Program-made: the position numbers and the translations under genes | Shown here: in pieces, positions 46,161 to 58,137 of the stretch | Layout of the letters: each line of letters begins with the position of its first letter | Numbering within the stretch: position 1 is the first letter of the stretch | The notes under the pieces: model-generated | What the model saw: the letters and a program-made list of their open reading frames with translations, nothing else | The model's database searches: none | What the model was told of the DNA's origin: nothing | Assembly (NCBI GenBank): GCA_022495005.1 | Contig: JAGYXB010000455.1 | Span: 1-64,000 of the forward strand | Origin: Rhyacophila brunnea | Taxonomy: Eukaryota; Arthropoda; Insecta; Trichoptera; Rhyacophilidae | Length of the DNA: 64,000 bases | Reading direction: 5' to 3'

Positions 46161-46349
46161 TAAATTTCATTGCATTTTAAAAATATGCAGCGTCTTACTG
46201 CGGACACGAAGATTTATAATATTTGTCATATTATATATATTATATTGTGTTTATTATTTATAATTTTCATTTCTCTTAGTTATCCGTCTTCCATTCTTTC
46301 AAGGGCATATTTTATTTAAAATGTCAGTTAAAACTCAATTAAAGAAAAC

Positions 46350-46400
46350 TTGAATATATGGCGACCTCAGTCTTAGGTAACTGCTCTTCTTTAGTTTTAA
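46350..46400 (-). repeat. Dispersed repeat family R, fragment
   Basis: In complement it contains GAGCAGTTACCTAAGACTGA, as at 10455 and 40345. Confidence 0.4.
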
Positions 46401-47869
46401 GTAAATAAAAATACCAGCGTTGTAGAATGCAGATTACCAATCGCACACTGGGTAACAGAGCAACTCGCATTTTTTAAACGTTTTTTTTTTACTTCCCAGT
46501 CCGGTTCACATTGAATGCTAAAAATCTATTCTTTGAAAACATGAGTCATGCTTCATAATTATTGTGATAATGTAAGAATCCCATGTAAAATAATAAAAAA
46601 AACTATATTGATTGCAATTCCAAACTAATTTATTTGTAAATATTATTTTATTTTAACCATTTTTTCTACATTTGTATAATTTGAGTCGGTGAGTTGCGGA
46701 CTCCTTAAGTAAAGCTGGAGGACCCCTTGGGGTCCACGGACCACCGGTCGTGGAAAACTTATTTGGACTGTAGGGATGGTGAATTTTTTATGCCTAAAAA
46801 CTAAATTAAATATGTAAATATTTAAAATTAGCAACAAAATTTTAAGCTTTGATCAAGTGGTTTTCTCCAACAAAATTGTCCATTCAGAATCCAGATTGCC
46901 ATCCTTTTTTAACTTTCTTCATAAAAAACTATTACTTCCAAATTCTGACATTATTTTTAGGTATCAAGGACACAGAAAAACACTAGGAAAACGTTTAAAA
47001 ACTAAGTAAGCATTACCAAGATATATATAATTAGTTGAACAAAATCGCGGATAGTATAGACACAGTGTAAACGCTTTGAAACTCTTGCTACAATAATTAA
47101 AAATTAATATTATAATGAGCTACATCTCATGCTTCAATTATCTCCAAACGTCAACTAAAATATAACATGTAAGTTGCATGACCTAAAATTAGCTTCTGTA
47201 TTTTAGTACTCTGGTCCAAAATAGCTTGATTCATTAAAAGACAAATGATTTTCAAACGACGATGACATTGCTGACGTATTTATTACGATAGAAAGGTAAA
47301 ATGGCTGGTATACTATTAATACCATACTAATATTATGCTAATTACGTCTTTATAATTATTATACTACAATTGACGAGGTCAAAATGAAACGTGATAATCT
47401 CCATCATGGAAAAATACGTTCAAAAAATAATTACTTAGTTTTGCGAGGTTACACTATAAGTTTAATTATATTATATTAATAAAGTGTAGTTAGAGAGAAA
47501 CTTTGAAGAAGGTTTAAATTTTTTTAAACAAAGTTGTTTGGACTAATTTGAAGATTTAAACGAGTGATGGGGAGTACCTATCCGTTTTGCTTATTCCTAT
47601 TTGCCTATTCAATTAAGTACAATAGAAACAATGTAATGCAACGTAATGTAACGAAATGTATATTATAGCAGTATTTTGCAACTAGTGTGTTGCGATATAT
47701 AATGATAATCAAAGAATCATAGGAAGTTGTCCCCTGCGCTAAAGTGGAAATTACTTTAATGATCACCACAAAAAAATAAAAAATAAGATCTTTTTTTTTT
47801 GCATAGGTAATTGTAAAAATCTCTAATTTTTAATTATTGTTGGAGTATACTTTATATCAATATATTATC
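46401..47869. other. Noncoding, possible hAT end
   Basis: At 46690-46770 the block GACCCCTTGGGGTCCACGGACC and following sequence resembles the subterminal part of a hAT element. No complete element was delimited. Confidence 0.3.
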
Positions 47870-48185
47870 AGAAGCTACGTGTATAAGAGAACCCACCTAG
47901 CAACCTCTCATCACGTTGATAGTGAAGAGGTGATGTTGGACCTGGCTGGGCTACGTGATGCGAATGCCAGAAGAGAACTTCAACCTGGCTTGCCTATTCT
48001 TCAAGCCAACCGGATTCCGGCATCCTTGAAGGCCGCTAGATACTATACATAGAGTGTATACGGTGGAGGTACGGGATGCTGGTTTGGCCTGGAACGATGC
48101 AAGAATGGATTGGATTGGCAACTGGATGCGCTACGTGGTTTCCATATGCCCCAACTAAGAGGCGGATATGGTCAAAGAAGATGTG
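47870..48185 (+). pseudogene. Non-LTR retrotransposon 3' remnant
   Basis: In one frame WLGYVMRMP, after a frame change GLAWNDARMDWIGNWMRYVV and CPN, then GGTCAAAGAAG. The WLGHV-RMP block and the ICPN-stop end match the remnant at 12395-12765. Frameshifted and truncated. Confidence 0.6.
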
Positions 48186-49186
48186 TTAAAAACCATTTCT
48201 TTTGGTTTGTGTAAGACATATTAATTCCATTATGTAGCGATATGACGTTGGCGAAGTGAGTTCATGTAGATATGATAGTAATTAGGGTATGCAGCGGAAT
48301 ACTGCCTTATGGTCAGTAAGTAGTTATTAATTATTGACGTCGTTGTAAGATCAATGAGGTTCAATTTATATTACAATGTTTATGTCATATACGTTAATTA
48401 ATAATTGTAAAATATTAGATTAATTTATTGCATCAAAAAACGTTGTAGAAATACAAGTCGGAAAAGTAGTAAGTATTCTCTTTAGAAATGCCAGAAATGC
48501 TACAAATGCATTTCAATGAATTTCTGCAGACATTATTTTTCAAAGTAATGTTAAATAATAAACATCGAATATTTATTTTTATTACGTAATAAGAATTCCC
48601 AAAGCGCGCGACGCATTTATCATCGGTTTTTTTTATTATACGTGTGATTTTATGGAATCTTGTGACAGGGAATATTATTTATTGTCCCGAGTTCGTTCCT
48701 GTACTATTGCGAAAGAAAGAAAAAGAACATTGAACGAAATAACATAATAAATATTTTTATTGAGGTGGCACTAGAAGTTTATGCTATGGAACTAACGCGC
48801 GAACTTTACCTATTTTAAAGAAAATATTTTTTCAAGTTTAGTCCATCGCAAAATTTGTTTTTATAGACAATTTCAAATAGAGTTTATCTATAAATATGAT
48901 CCATTTTTATTATGACAATTGTCTAGGTAAGGATCGAAACATTTTTTTTAACTTTTTTTTTACTGTGTCCTACGAAGATGGTTCTGGATAATCCAGAGCA
49001 ATATTAAAACCTCTTTTGGCCGTGGGCAGTTTTATTTACTGAGATTTGATGCAAAGCTGTTATTAGCAATGTTTGTCGTTTGTGCGTTCGTGTATTTTCA
49101 ATAATCTTAAAACGTACTCGTAAATTTCAATAAAGCGTAAACACTTCTTATATTCTATCGAGACAATATCCCTGGCCTGAAACTAG
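48186..49186. other. Noncoding, no clear feature
   Basis: AT-rich sequence with poly-T runs; nothing supported. Confidence 0.4.
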
Positions 49187-49320
49187 TTTACAAAGTGCAT
49201 AATGCATTTGTACATAACGAACGACTACAGTCAAATAGATCTTTCTAGCTTAATTTACGGTAGGAAGACAGTTAGTAGTAGAGCCATATTATATACAATA
49301 CGACTTCTGCAGAAATTGTA

Positions 49321-49812
49321 CATTCGCAGACTGGCACTCACCGCGAACAGTCATACCTCAAGCTACGACACGAGTAATAATACCGATACAGATTCGATTT
49401 TATTAACGCTTTCAAGACATTTCGATTACAATAATTCCGATCCGAATTTCGACACAAAGAAAATTCGATACGAATTCCGCCACCTCCGCCTCCTTTCTCG
49501 ATTGGAATAACTCCGCCATCTTGCTCCGCCACCTTCGCCGATTGATTTCAATACGAAGCTGCCACCTTCGTTGAAATAATTCCGCCACTATCGCCGATCC
49601 AGTCCGCCACCTTTGGATGCTGCAGCGCCGTTATCATCGCCCATCTGGAGGACATCTAATGAATTTCTGCCGCCTCTGACTGTCTTTCTTGAGATAATTA
49701 TCGACGGCCGAGTGAATTGGAACTTCTCTGAAGCCTTCATAGCGGCTAACAGAACAGACACATTCAGATATTGTTACCGATACTGCGTTACAGTTCGACT
49801 AAGCGAGCCAAG
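49321..49812 (+). promoter_or_regulatory. 5' UTR and presumed internal promoter
   Basis: Begins at the target-site boundary with an initiator-like CATTCG. Between 49475 and 49620 it has repeated TCCGCCA(C/T)CTTCGCC-like motifs separated by AT-rich spacers. The protein could begin at TTG 49771 only by non-standard initiation. Confidence 0.5.
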
Positions 49813-51495
49813 ATGAGCAAGATTCCTTCGCTTACCGGTTTGCTGAATCCGGACTCACATGCGCAGATCGACGATAACATCCAAACCGACCTGACGCAGA
49901 TCCATGAGCTGAAGAGGAAGCTGAGAGCGGCAGATTTTGCCTACATCTACGGCTTTCTCTGCATCGCTTATGGGATTCTGCCACACGAGACACTGCCAGA
50001 TCTCCAAAAACAGAGAGACAAGCCTGAGAGAAAAAAGAAAACAAAATCCAACATGCAGAGAGTCCTGGAAGAAATCGATGCCATCAAGCTGGTGACCCCT
50101 AATCAAGCCGACACGGAGGAGGACGACGCTGACTACGAGGACCTGGACATCGAAGATTCCGACTACTTTGACGACGACTCACAAACCATGGAAGCTGATA
50201 AACCCGCTCAGGCCCCCGCTATGGCCACTGCCAAAGCCCAGGCCCCGGGCGGCCCCTCAACATCCACCGCCCAAACCAAGACCAGCTCCGAAATGATGGA
50301 CACCACTCCAGCGGTGCCACCATCTCCCAGCATAAAATCAGACAAATCAAAAACGTACGCAGCCGCAGCCAAATCAAATGCAGCCTCAGCCATGACCACA
50401 ATGAGTGATGAAGAATTCCTCATAAAAATTAGAGCCGTTAACGATCGCCTCAACCTCGAAGAAGACGAAGAAATAGAAAGAAAAAAGATCAAAAGAGCAA
50501 GCAAACGCCCAGCCACAAAAAGCCCCGATCTCAAAATTGCCAAAAAACCAGCTACACAGACACCGAAAAAGCCAGACATGCCAACCCCCAAAACGACAGT
50601 ACCAACGAAGGACAAAAAAGCAGACAGACCGCCCAAAACCCCACCAATTATTCTGCATGATAAAAAAGTATTCAGGAATACAATGGCCAAGCTGAAAGAC
50701 GCTGGTGTCACTATTTCTGACGCGAAAAATATCAAAACAGGAATATTACTCACCCTGCCAGACCCAGACTCTTACAGGCTGGCAGTTCGGATTATGGACA
50801 CAGACAAGACTGAATACCATTCATATAACCTCCAAGAGGAAAAACCATTAAAGATAGTGATCAGAGGTATCCCTGAAGAGACGACTGCTGAAGAAATTCG
50901 CAGTGAACTCATTTCAATGGGATACCCGATCAGGAACGCCTTCAGGATGACCCAAGGGAGCCAGAAGACACACATCCCGCTGATTCTCCTCGACGTCGAG
51001 AAGAGCGGCGAGGCCAAGAATATCTACAAGCTCACCTCCATCTTCGGATTATCCATCCAAGTGGAGCCGCTACGCAGAAGAACGGCGGATGGACAGTGTC
51101 ATCGCTGCCAGGGCTTTGCCCACTCCGCCTCCTGCTGCCACGCTACCCCGATGTGCGTCCGATGTGCTGGCGAACACCTCACCTCGGATTGCAAGAAGAA
51201 GAATACGACCGATCCCGCCAAATGCGCCAACTGTGGTGGCCCTCACCCGGCCAACTACAGAGGTTGCCCAAGGCACCCCAAACACGCCAGATATGCGTTT
51301 ACAAACGCCGACAAGCAATTTCAACAACAGCCCAGACAACGCGAAGAACCGCAAAACACATTCAAACCAGCTTGGATGAACACAACCAACAGAACCACGG
51401 AGCCAGACCAAATCAATGAAGCGCTGATGGCGCTCAAGAACGCCATCGATATCGCCAACGAACTCATGAAAAGACTAACCAGCAAAAGGACCTAG
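49813..51495 (+). CDS. Jockey-like ORF1 (gag-like nucleic-acid-binding protein)
   Basis: 560 residues, start at AAGATGAGC (A at -3). It binds element RNA and probably forms the ribonucleoprotein for target-primed retrotransposition. The N terminus has a helical region (about 1-90) and an acidic stretch (about 100-125: EEDDADYEDLD). Next comes a low-complexity Ala/Pro/Ser/Lys-rich linker (125-280). A PRE_C2HC-type domain covers about 345-423 (PLKIVIRGIPEETTAEEIRS). Three zinc knuckles follow at about 429-485: CHRCQGFAHSASCC, CVRCAGEHLTSDC and CANCGGPHPANYRGC. A Gln-rich, then helical tail ends the protein. The frame is intact with no stop over 1.7 kb, so insertion was recent or selection acts on it. 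There is no downstream ORF2. Family assignment is by motif recognition. Confidence 0.9.
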   Translation: MSKIPSLTGLLNPDSHAQIDDNIQTDLTQIHELKRKLRAADFAYIYGFLCIAYGILPHETLPDLQKQRDKPERKKKTKSNMQRVLEEIDAIKLVTPNQADTEEDDADYEDLDIEDSDYFDDDSQTMEADKPAQAPAMATAKAQAPGGPSTSTAQTKTSSEMMDTTPAVPPSPSIKSDKSKTYAAAAKSNAASAMTTMSDEEFLIKIRAVNDRLNLEEDEEIERKKIKRASKRPATKSPDLKIAKKPATQTPKKPDMPTPKTTVPTKDKKADRPPKTPPIILHDKKVFRNTMAKLKDAGVTISDAKNIKTGILLTLPDPDSYRLAVRIMDTDKTEYHSYNLQEEKPLKIVIRGIPEETTAEEIRSELISMGYPIRNAFRMTQGSQKTHIPLILLDVEKSGEAKNIYKLTSIFGLSIQVEPLRRRTADGQCHRCQGFAHSASCCHATPMCVRCAGEHLTSDCKKKNTTDPAKCANCGGPHPANYRGCPRHPKHARYAFTNADKQFQQQPRQREEPQNTFKPAWMNTTNRTTEPDQINEALMALKNAIDIANELMKRLTSKRT

Positions 51496-51710
51496 ATCCA
51501 CACCAAAGTATAGATAGAAACGAACGAGCGCCGACAAGAGTGAAGAAAGAAGAAAAAGAAACACAATTTTAATCCTAACCAACAAGCCAAGATGCAGACA
51601 ATACAGAAAAACCCGCAAGGGAGGAGACTTCCATCACACGCCATCATACAGATGAAAGGGATATGGGGCTTGCCCCGGTGCCCTACACGCCAAATATACC
51701 ACAACAACAA
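51496..51710 (+). other. 3' UTR of the ORF1-only element
   Basis: About 215 bases, A-rich at first, ending CCACAACAACAA. There is no trace of endonuclease or reverse-transcriptase coding sequence. Confidence 0.7.
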
Positions 51711-51857
51711 CAGAAATTGTATACTGATATTGAACAATTGATGAATATATCAAAAATACATTCTATGAGTGATTTATTAAATTTATTTCAATTCGTACTA
51801 TTAATATTACAAATTGCAGATGTTTGCATTATGAGTGTCATATTATTAGGTTCATAG

Positions 51858-54516
51858 TCCCTATTTATAATGCCCAGATTATTTTCAAAAACTTCTATGG
51901 AAAGATCATAAAAGAGTTTTGTGAGTCAATACCTCAGAAAATAATTTAATTATTATACTACTAATAATTCAATATACTATATATTAACATTGTCTTTCTA
52001 AATGTTGTACAAATTTGGTCTTACCTAATCTAAGATTTAAAATAATTCGAGATGGACTATATTAGAGTGCCCTATGCAAGAAACTAAAGACACACTCATA
52101 AGAATTATCCGTATATTTTCAATACTATTAATATATTATTCGATACGAAAAAGTTAGGCAAAAAACTTCTTTATATTTGGAAGGAGAAAAAGAAGGAAAG
52201 ACATTATTATTTATTGTTTTATCTGAAGAAAGAGAAAGAAAAATTTCATAGAAACTTTCGCGTACTTCTTTCGCGAGATTCTGTTGGACATGAAATCATA
52301 CACCTTGAAAACGTGCTAGTTAGGGTTGTCATACCGAATGAAAAAGAATTAATGTTTGGTTTCATTATAATTATCATATCAAAATGGAAGTACTTTCAAA
52401 TATTCCAAAAATGTGATATAATATAATCCTTTAATACTAGTGGAGTAGGTAAAAAAGCTTTGAGCGTAGCCTATTTTACGGTGTATATTAATATTTTATT
52501 GCGTTACATCATATCAGTTTTAATAAAAAATGTTCATGTTACTAATAATTACCAATGTTTCTTTACTTTACACCTCCGGTGTAGTGAAAATTGGATAACT
52601 ATTTTGTGAATCTCTAAAGTAGAACTAAAAACAAATATTAATGATAATATCTTGTGCATTAATTTTTAAATCAATTATTTATAAATAATAACTATATCTA
52701 CCCAGAAACTGAGCAATAAATAATAATCATATTGAGAACGCGATTTAAATTGAGTGAAAAATTCTGCTGATGATAGAAGACTAAACGCTGTTTTAACATA
52801 TATTTGGGTTTTCTGATTGATTTTTATCACTAATAAGATTTAAAATAGTAATTTTGCCTACCTTAATATGAAAAACAATTTAATAACCATGTAACTGATA
52901 AAATAGATCGTCTCTGTTCTGGCAGAACACACTAACTGAAGAACACTAGTTTTGGGTAATTTGACTTTGAAGTTATTAAAATGTTTGAAATTGTCTATCA
53001 TGTGAGTTTATTAAGTAATCATAAAAAGGATGGCTTTAAAATAAAGACTGTTTATTTATTAAGATAGTTTTCAGATGGAAAAGTTTGAAATAAGGAACAT
53101 TTTGGTATAACTAACTCAATATGTCATTTTTTCGAATTAGTGTCTTCTGCCAGAACAGTGACGAGATATTCTTTGTAAATGATCAAGTTTTCTTTCGCAA
53201 TGAAATTATATGCATACGAGTTATATATTTCAAGAGGCAAATACTCATCTCGAATTAACGTTTGTGAGGATGTTTATTTTCAGGGTAGGTAGTAATGTAT
53301 AAACTTTTTATACCAAAAACTTTGTTGCAGACCGGTTAGGGTCTGTAGGATGACAGTTGAAAACTACAACAGGTTTCGGACATATGAATTGAAGAAACCA
53401 ACAAAAAAATATTAATTAAATATTTATATATCCATGTTATTTTAAGAATGTTTCAAGTAAAATGGTAATATTCTGATGGCATAAGTTATTTTAAAAAGTC
53501 GACATTTGAATGTATTATATGTTTCCAAAAACATAGCTTATTTTCAAATGAATTATTGTTTTAAAGTTGCCCACAATTACAAATTGTATAACGTATATTA
53601 ACGTAGGTACGTGTAATGTTGTTCAGAAACTATTTTATGTCTTTTCAACTGTATTTTTAAATAAAAGTGTTTGCTGGCCAACACAACATAGATTTTGTCT
53701 CTGAAAGGAATTTTTTTCATCGATAAATAAGAGCTACGGTTTTTTTATTTACATAAAATGTAGCAATTTTTATGCCATGTAACTTTTTTCTCATCCCATT
53801 TGGTAAATTTTTGTCGAAGACAGTTGGTGACACAGATTCCTAGATAAATAGTGAAAACATATTCGGTGAATACCAAGGAGATATTAGCAGGATATGTTTC
53901 ATAAGGAACCCAGAAAGAGTGGCCAAATAATAATATGTCAAAAAATATGCCAGGACATAGAAGTAGTTCGGAAGGGTCTAGGACGATTCAGCGCCGGGAC
54001 AAGTGGGCGTCATGCAATTCAATGAAATTAAAAAAAAAATGACATTCATGAATTGTAAATATTTTCAAAATATATATTAATATTATTATTTGTATTTCAA
54101 TTATTTTATTATTATTTAACACTTGGTGAATATTTTATTACGCACACGTAAATAATGATTTAATTGTGCATGTAAAGTTTAAGTTGTCCCATTCCCAGTC
54201 CGGAAGGGGATTAGTAGACCAAGCCGGCTGAAAGAATTCCAAAGCTTAAATAATTGTACCATCGAATAAGTAGATGACGATACTATAAAGTTATTTTGTT
54301 ATTGTACTGTTTATTTAAATTCTAATTGATTAAAATTATATAATTTTCTATCTGAGTCATTTTTGAGACCAACATTTCGCTTTTAATCAATTGCAGGCAC
54401 TATGCGTATTTGATAATGGCAAATGCATACTGACACAGAATGAGAATACAGCTAATTTTCGTTAATATAATAAAATATTATTACGTAAAAACTTTATAAC
54501 TTAAAATAATAGAAAA
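51858..54516. other. Noncoding, no gene supported
   Basis: AT-rich. A patch at 54000-54215 has GCGCCGGGACAAGTGGGCG and an inverted GTTGTCCCATT-like partner; it resembles 39070-39110 and may be a decayed transposon end. Two near-identical CTG(G/C)CAGAACA phrases lie at 52917 and 53149 in opposite orientation. Confidence 0.35.
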
Positions 54517-54707
54517 GCCATTAGTTAAAATTTGTCGTAATTTAGTATAACTCTATCAGCATTGTGGTCAATGTGCTTGGGCGCGATACCCGAGACATGC
54601 AGGTTTGATTCCTGCGGGGGTGTCTTCCTTTTTTCAATTTTTTTTTCTATTGGTTATAATCTATTTTCTCAGAAGTGTTTTCAAAAGTATGTCTGTTCAA
54701 TCAGTCG
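54517..54707 (+). mobile_element. tRNA-derived SINE, family C
   Basis: A second copy of the repeat at 6200-6392: head GCATTGTGGTCAATGTGC, B-box-like GGTTTGATTCC, and the TTTTCTCAGAAGTGTTTTCA body. Confidence 0.65.
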
Positions 54708-56154
54708 AATGTTACATTCTTAAATCTTGTGAATTAGTCGTTGAATAAATTAATATATATATAATATATATTCAAATAAAATCAAAAATCATTAATAAAA
54801 AGTACCATGAGTTGATATTATTAATATTATTATTTACTATGAATCACAATACGAGAATTCAAATAAATATGTATGCAAGGTAGTGCTGTGTCAATAAGGG
54901 ATCATTTCATTTTACCCCTTTGTGTGCGGAGTGTATTCCAATTGCATTAGACAAGTCATTTACATTTCTTTGTCATGATTTATTCATAAGGAAATGCTGC
55001 CTCAATAAATTATTGCAAAAGAGAAAAACAATGCTTTGCGATTTAGCTGTATAGATAGCCACACTATAAGGCTCAACTATCTTGACAAACATATTATATT
55101 TTATTTGTAAAATATATCTTTAATTAATTCATTTAAATAGGTCCCACCATTAATTCTTTAAGTAGAACGCCGCCTCTGTATTCTGCAAGATAAGTCTATA
55201 ACTTTTGAAAAAATACACATACAGAAACAAAAAGTATACCACTGGATAGATAAATTAGTCAATTGACAATAAATATCAGATTTAAACCGGTTGAATTCTG
55301 AAGGTCGGTAAAATGACTGGAGAAAACAGGGATCAGTAACTGCGTTCCGGCGGCAACTTTATGCGTATAACTTAGTGACCTTGAAATCGAATTCAGTATG
55401 ACAAGTGTAATGCGTAAGGCACTTAATTATCATACTGGGGGTAGTAGGTAGACCCTGGTGAAGTCACAATACTTTGTAGTTTTATCAAACTGTGTGGGTA
55501 TGCGATTGCTTCAATGCCACTATCTCCAGTTGAGGCATGCTCTAAAAAGATCGTGGCTAGGCGATGCGCGGATTGTGCAAATGACGCGTGCCGAACGAAA
55601 TATAATTTGTCATAAAAATCCAACATTTGTCCATTTAATGTTGTGTTTATTGTTATATTAATAATAATAATAGTATATTCATTGACACGTTTTCTTTTTT
55701 AAGTACATACGAAAAGTTTTTTAGTCATTTTTACACGATTTAAGAATATTTTCATCTAACGTCATGACAAAACAAAGCGACGTGCGGATACTTTGACGGT
55801 AATAATGTTTACAGTAATAATAAATGTACATATTACTCTATTTTCGATATCTGCATTATAAAAATATCATTTATTTGTAGAAAATCTTTTTTAATTTTTT
55901 TAAATTTATTTATTTAGGTCAACCAACAGGATCAATCACAGAGAATAAGTATAATGGAAATATATAATAAAATAATATAATTATGATTGCACCAATAGCA
56001 GGCGGACACAAAAGCACAATAAATCAAATTAAACCAAATATTAAATACAGTTATAAAGAATATATTGGAGAGTTACTGAAAATCATTGCAAACGAAAAAG
56101 TAGTAATCTACAACTCGCTAGGCGCCCCAGTGACCGTAGTCTAGATATATAAGT
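54708..56154. other. Noncoding, degenerate SINE B trace
   Basis: 55398-55500 has GTGTAATGCGTAAGGCACTT and a following CCCTGGTGAAGTCACAATACT that recall SINE family B in order, but are strongly diverged. Confidence 0.3.
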
Positions 56155-56275
56155 GAAACGATTACAAACGCCCAAACTTTGAAAAAATCGCATACATTTA
56201 TTGTAACATCACCAGGTCGAACTCGGAGACCCCGGGTGAGGAAATAACATACACACTGGACTACGAAACCCGACA
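56155..56275 (-). mobile_element. SINE family B, reverse diverged copy
   Basis: In complement it carries a TAGTCCAGTGTG-like head, CCGGGGTCTCCGAGTTCGAC (B-box region) and GGGCGTTTGTAATCGTTT. Confidence 0.5.
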
Positions 56276-57884
56276 CAGAACATTATTTAATCAATAATTA
56301 TCTTTGGTGAAGCTTTATATTGGAATTTTACATAAAAATCCTTTTCACAGTATTCAGGAATAATTATTGTTACATATTCGAAATAATTATTTTTATGTTA
56401 TTATTCAAGGCATTTGTATAATATACAATATCACCGTTTACAGAGTGTGGAGATATCTTTGAAATCCACGACCCTTCAGTTAATATTCCTTGGTATGCGG
56501 TGATTAATACGCTGATAATATGTTACCGTATATATATATAAATAATAATAATAATCCACCCTCCACTTTGGTCACGCAGCTATGTAAATGCGGCGCACCA
56601 TTAGTAATCCTAAAACATAAAATGAATTTACATCTATCATAACTCACAAAGCAACGAAAATGTCCGGTAGTTGATTCACTGTGGACTAAATGGAATAGTT
56701 TTTATATAATAAAGGAATTGTGGACTAGGAGAGTATATATATGCAATGGTGACCTTTGGAACGAGGTTGGCTGTGGAGATCCGAGAAAAAGAACACACTT
56801 GTCAGGTATAAAGAAGATAATATGATATTACTACTGAGTACTGAGTATGTACACACTAATGATAACGACTTAGTAATTCGATGAAATTTCGATGAGTTTA
56901 AATTATATATTTTTCTAAACATTCATACACATCATACATCATTAGGTAAAATTATTTTTCATTTTTAAAAACAATCTTTATTAATTTATAAGTATGCAAT
57001 TGAATGCCATTTAAATATATATTTTTTAAATTATTCTAATATATTATATGCAAAGATTTAGGCTTACGCATTAACGCCGATATTTTTGTTTGCAATTCTC
57101 CATACCTACATCCTGAGGTCACGTGAAATAAAGTCCGTACAGAAAAAACCACCATTCCCGGTAAATAATTAGACGAATTTGTTAAAGACAGATGTCAAGC
57201 CGTGGCATATTGTTTTAAACTTTTAACTGACGTGCTGTAATTTATATATATTTAAATTACATTCCTTCTTTCTTCCATATACGACAGATGTCGTTGACAA
57301 ATAAAATTATTTTTATTTAATAAAGTGCACGTCAATACGCAATTAAAAAAATATTTTAGTAAGAAAGTAGGCTTTAAGTAATCGTCTAGTATGGAGTTTT
57401 TGCGACTAATATATTATGATATGGACAACATATTATTATGACATCCGTTGGAAGCTTGGTTCACTTTAGAAAACTGTTTGAATCAACTGCGCTCCGTTAT
57501 TGTTTATTTTTAGATTGAGGGTTATAAAAAGAAATAAACATTTTGATGAAATGTCAAAAACATTGACGAAGTCTGTATAGTTATTTGGAAATAGTTAAAA
57601 AGTGGTTAAGTGGGGATGGTAGATTCTTGAAGAAGACCCTTGCAGTGGAAAGCTGTCAACTGTAGTAAATTAGTAACTTTGTAATACGTGAGAGCTAGTA
57701 AACGTTCGAAATATGTCATGCTTATTAGTGTAATCAATCTCAATTTCAGAATTGCGATTTTCAAAACGTTCTTGTTAGTGGAGGTAAATCCAAACAATGA
57801 ACTAAGCAGTAACTAATTAGCCTTAGCAGATTGTCAATTCAATTTTGACAGCCATTGACCATCAATTTTCTGAGCACATAAAAA
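56276..57884. other. Noncoding, no clear feature
   Basis: AT-rich; no supported gene or repeat. Confidence 0.4.
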
Positions 57885-57983
57885 ATGGTTACTTGCATTA
57901 CTCAATGCACTGCACAATCCTCAACTAAGACAAGAATATATTACTATAATGCTGACAAAATGTGTCATAGGACGTTGTTCTGA
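57885..57983 (+). pseudogene. Possible THAP-like N terminus
   Basis: ATG-initiated frame MVTCITQCTAQSSTKT, then stop after 32 residues. MV-x-C-x3-C is weakly THAP-like and sits after an A-rich leader, as in THAP exons. A later HF-type partner is not convincing. Low confidence. Confidence 0.2.
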
Positions 57984-58137
57984 TTTACACCATGATGGTT
58001 AAATGACTACGCTGCATTCCATTGGGTTTAAAACAGAGCATATAAAAATCATAATGACTTTCTGAGTGAGGATGCAAGGATGTTTAATTCTCGAGGGTGG
58101 ATATATATAGGGTAAATTTTAACACGTGTTAAAGAAC

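Larger units (their letters stand above)
49310..51721 (+). mobile_element. Full-length ORF1-only jockey-like retrotransposon, 11-bp TSD
   Basis: The element is 49321-51710 (2390 bases), flanked by CAGAAATTGTA at 49310-49320 and 51711-51721. It starts CATTCGCAGACTGG, resembling the CATTCG starts of jockey/Doc/F-type elements that carry an internal promoter, and ends in a short CAA tail (CCACAACAACAA). It encodes one intact gag-like protein and has only about 215 bases after its stop, so endonuclease and reverse transcriptase (ORF2) are absent. The element is far GC-richer than its surroundings. It must be mobilised in trans, as with half-LINEs such as mammalian HAL1 or the Drosophila telomeric HeT-A. 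Confidence 0.8.
49187..51857 (+). pseudogene. Open frame interrupted by the ORF1-only retrotransposon
   Basis: The segments 49187-49320 and 51722-51857 join into one frame of 89 codons plus stop if the element and one target copy are taken out. The junction reads RLLQKLY-TDIEQLMNISK. The end, LLNLFQFVLLILQIADVCIM, is a hydrophobic, possibly membrane-spanning segment. An acceptor-like AAACTAG lies just upstream of 49187. The protein is not recognised. It may be a former exon or a chance frame. Confidence 0.35.

Noticed and set aside
45955..46263. 102-codon plus-strand open frame as a host gene
   Set aside because: Its GC-rich part matches a dispersed repeat (10680-10722, reverse), so it is probably repeat-derived.
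44047..46770. One hAT element spanning both hAT-like ends
   Set aside because: The two ends do not match as inverted repeats and no shared 8-bp duplication was found.
49771..49812. Upstream start (TTG) for the ORF1 protein
   Set aside because: The first ATG in frame is 49813 with A at -3; initiation at TTG is not needed.
50208..50753. 181-codon minus-strand frame
   Set aside because: Antisense shadow of the intact ORF1; Val/Phe/Leu-rich because it lies opposite Lys/Asp-rich codons.
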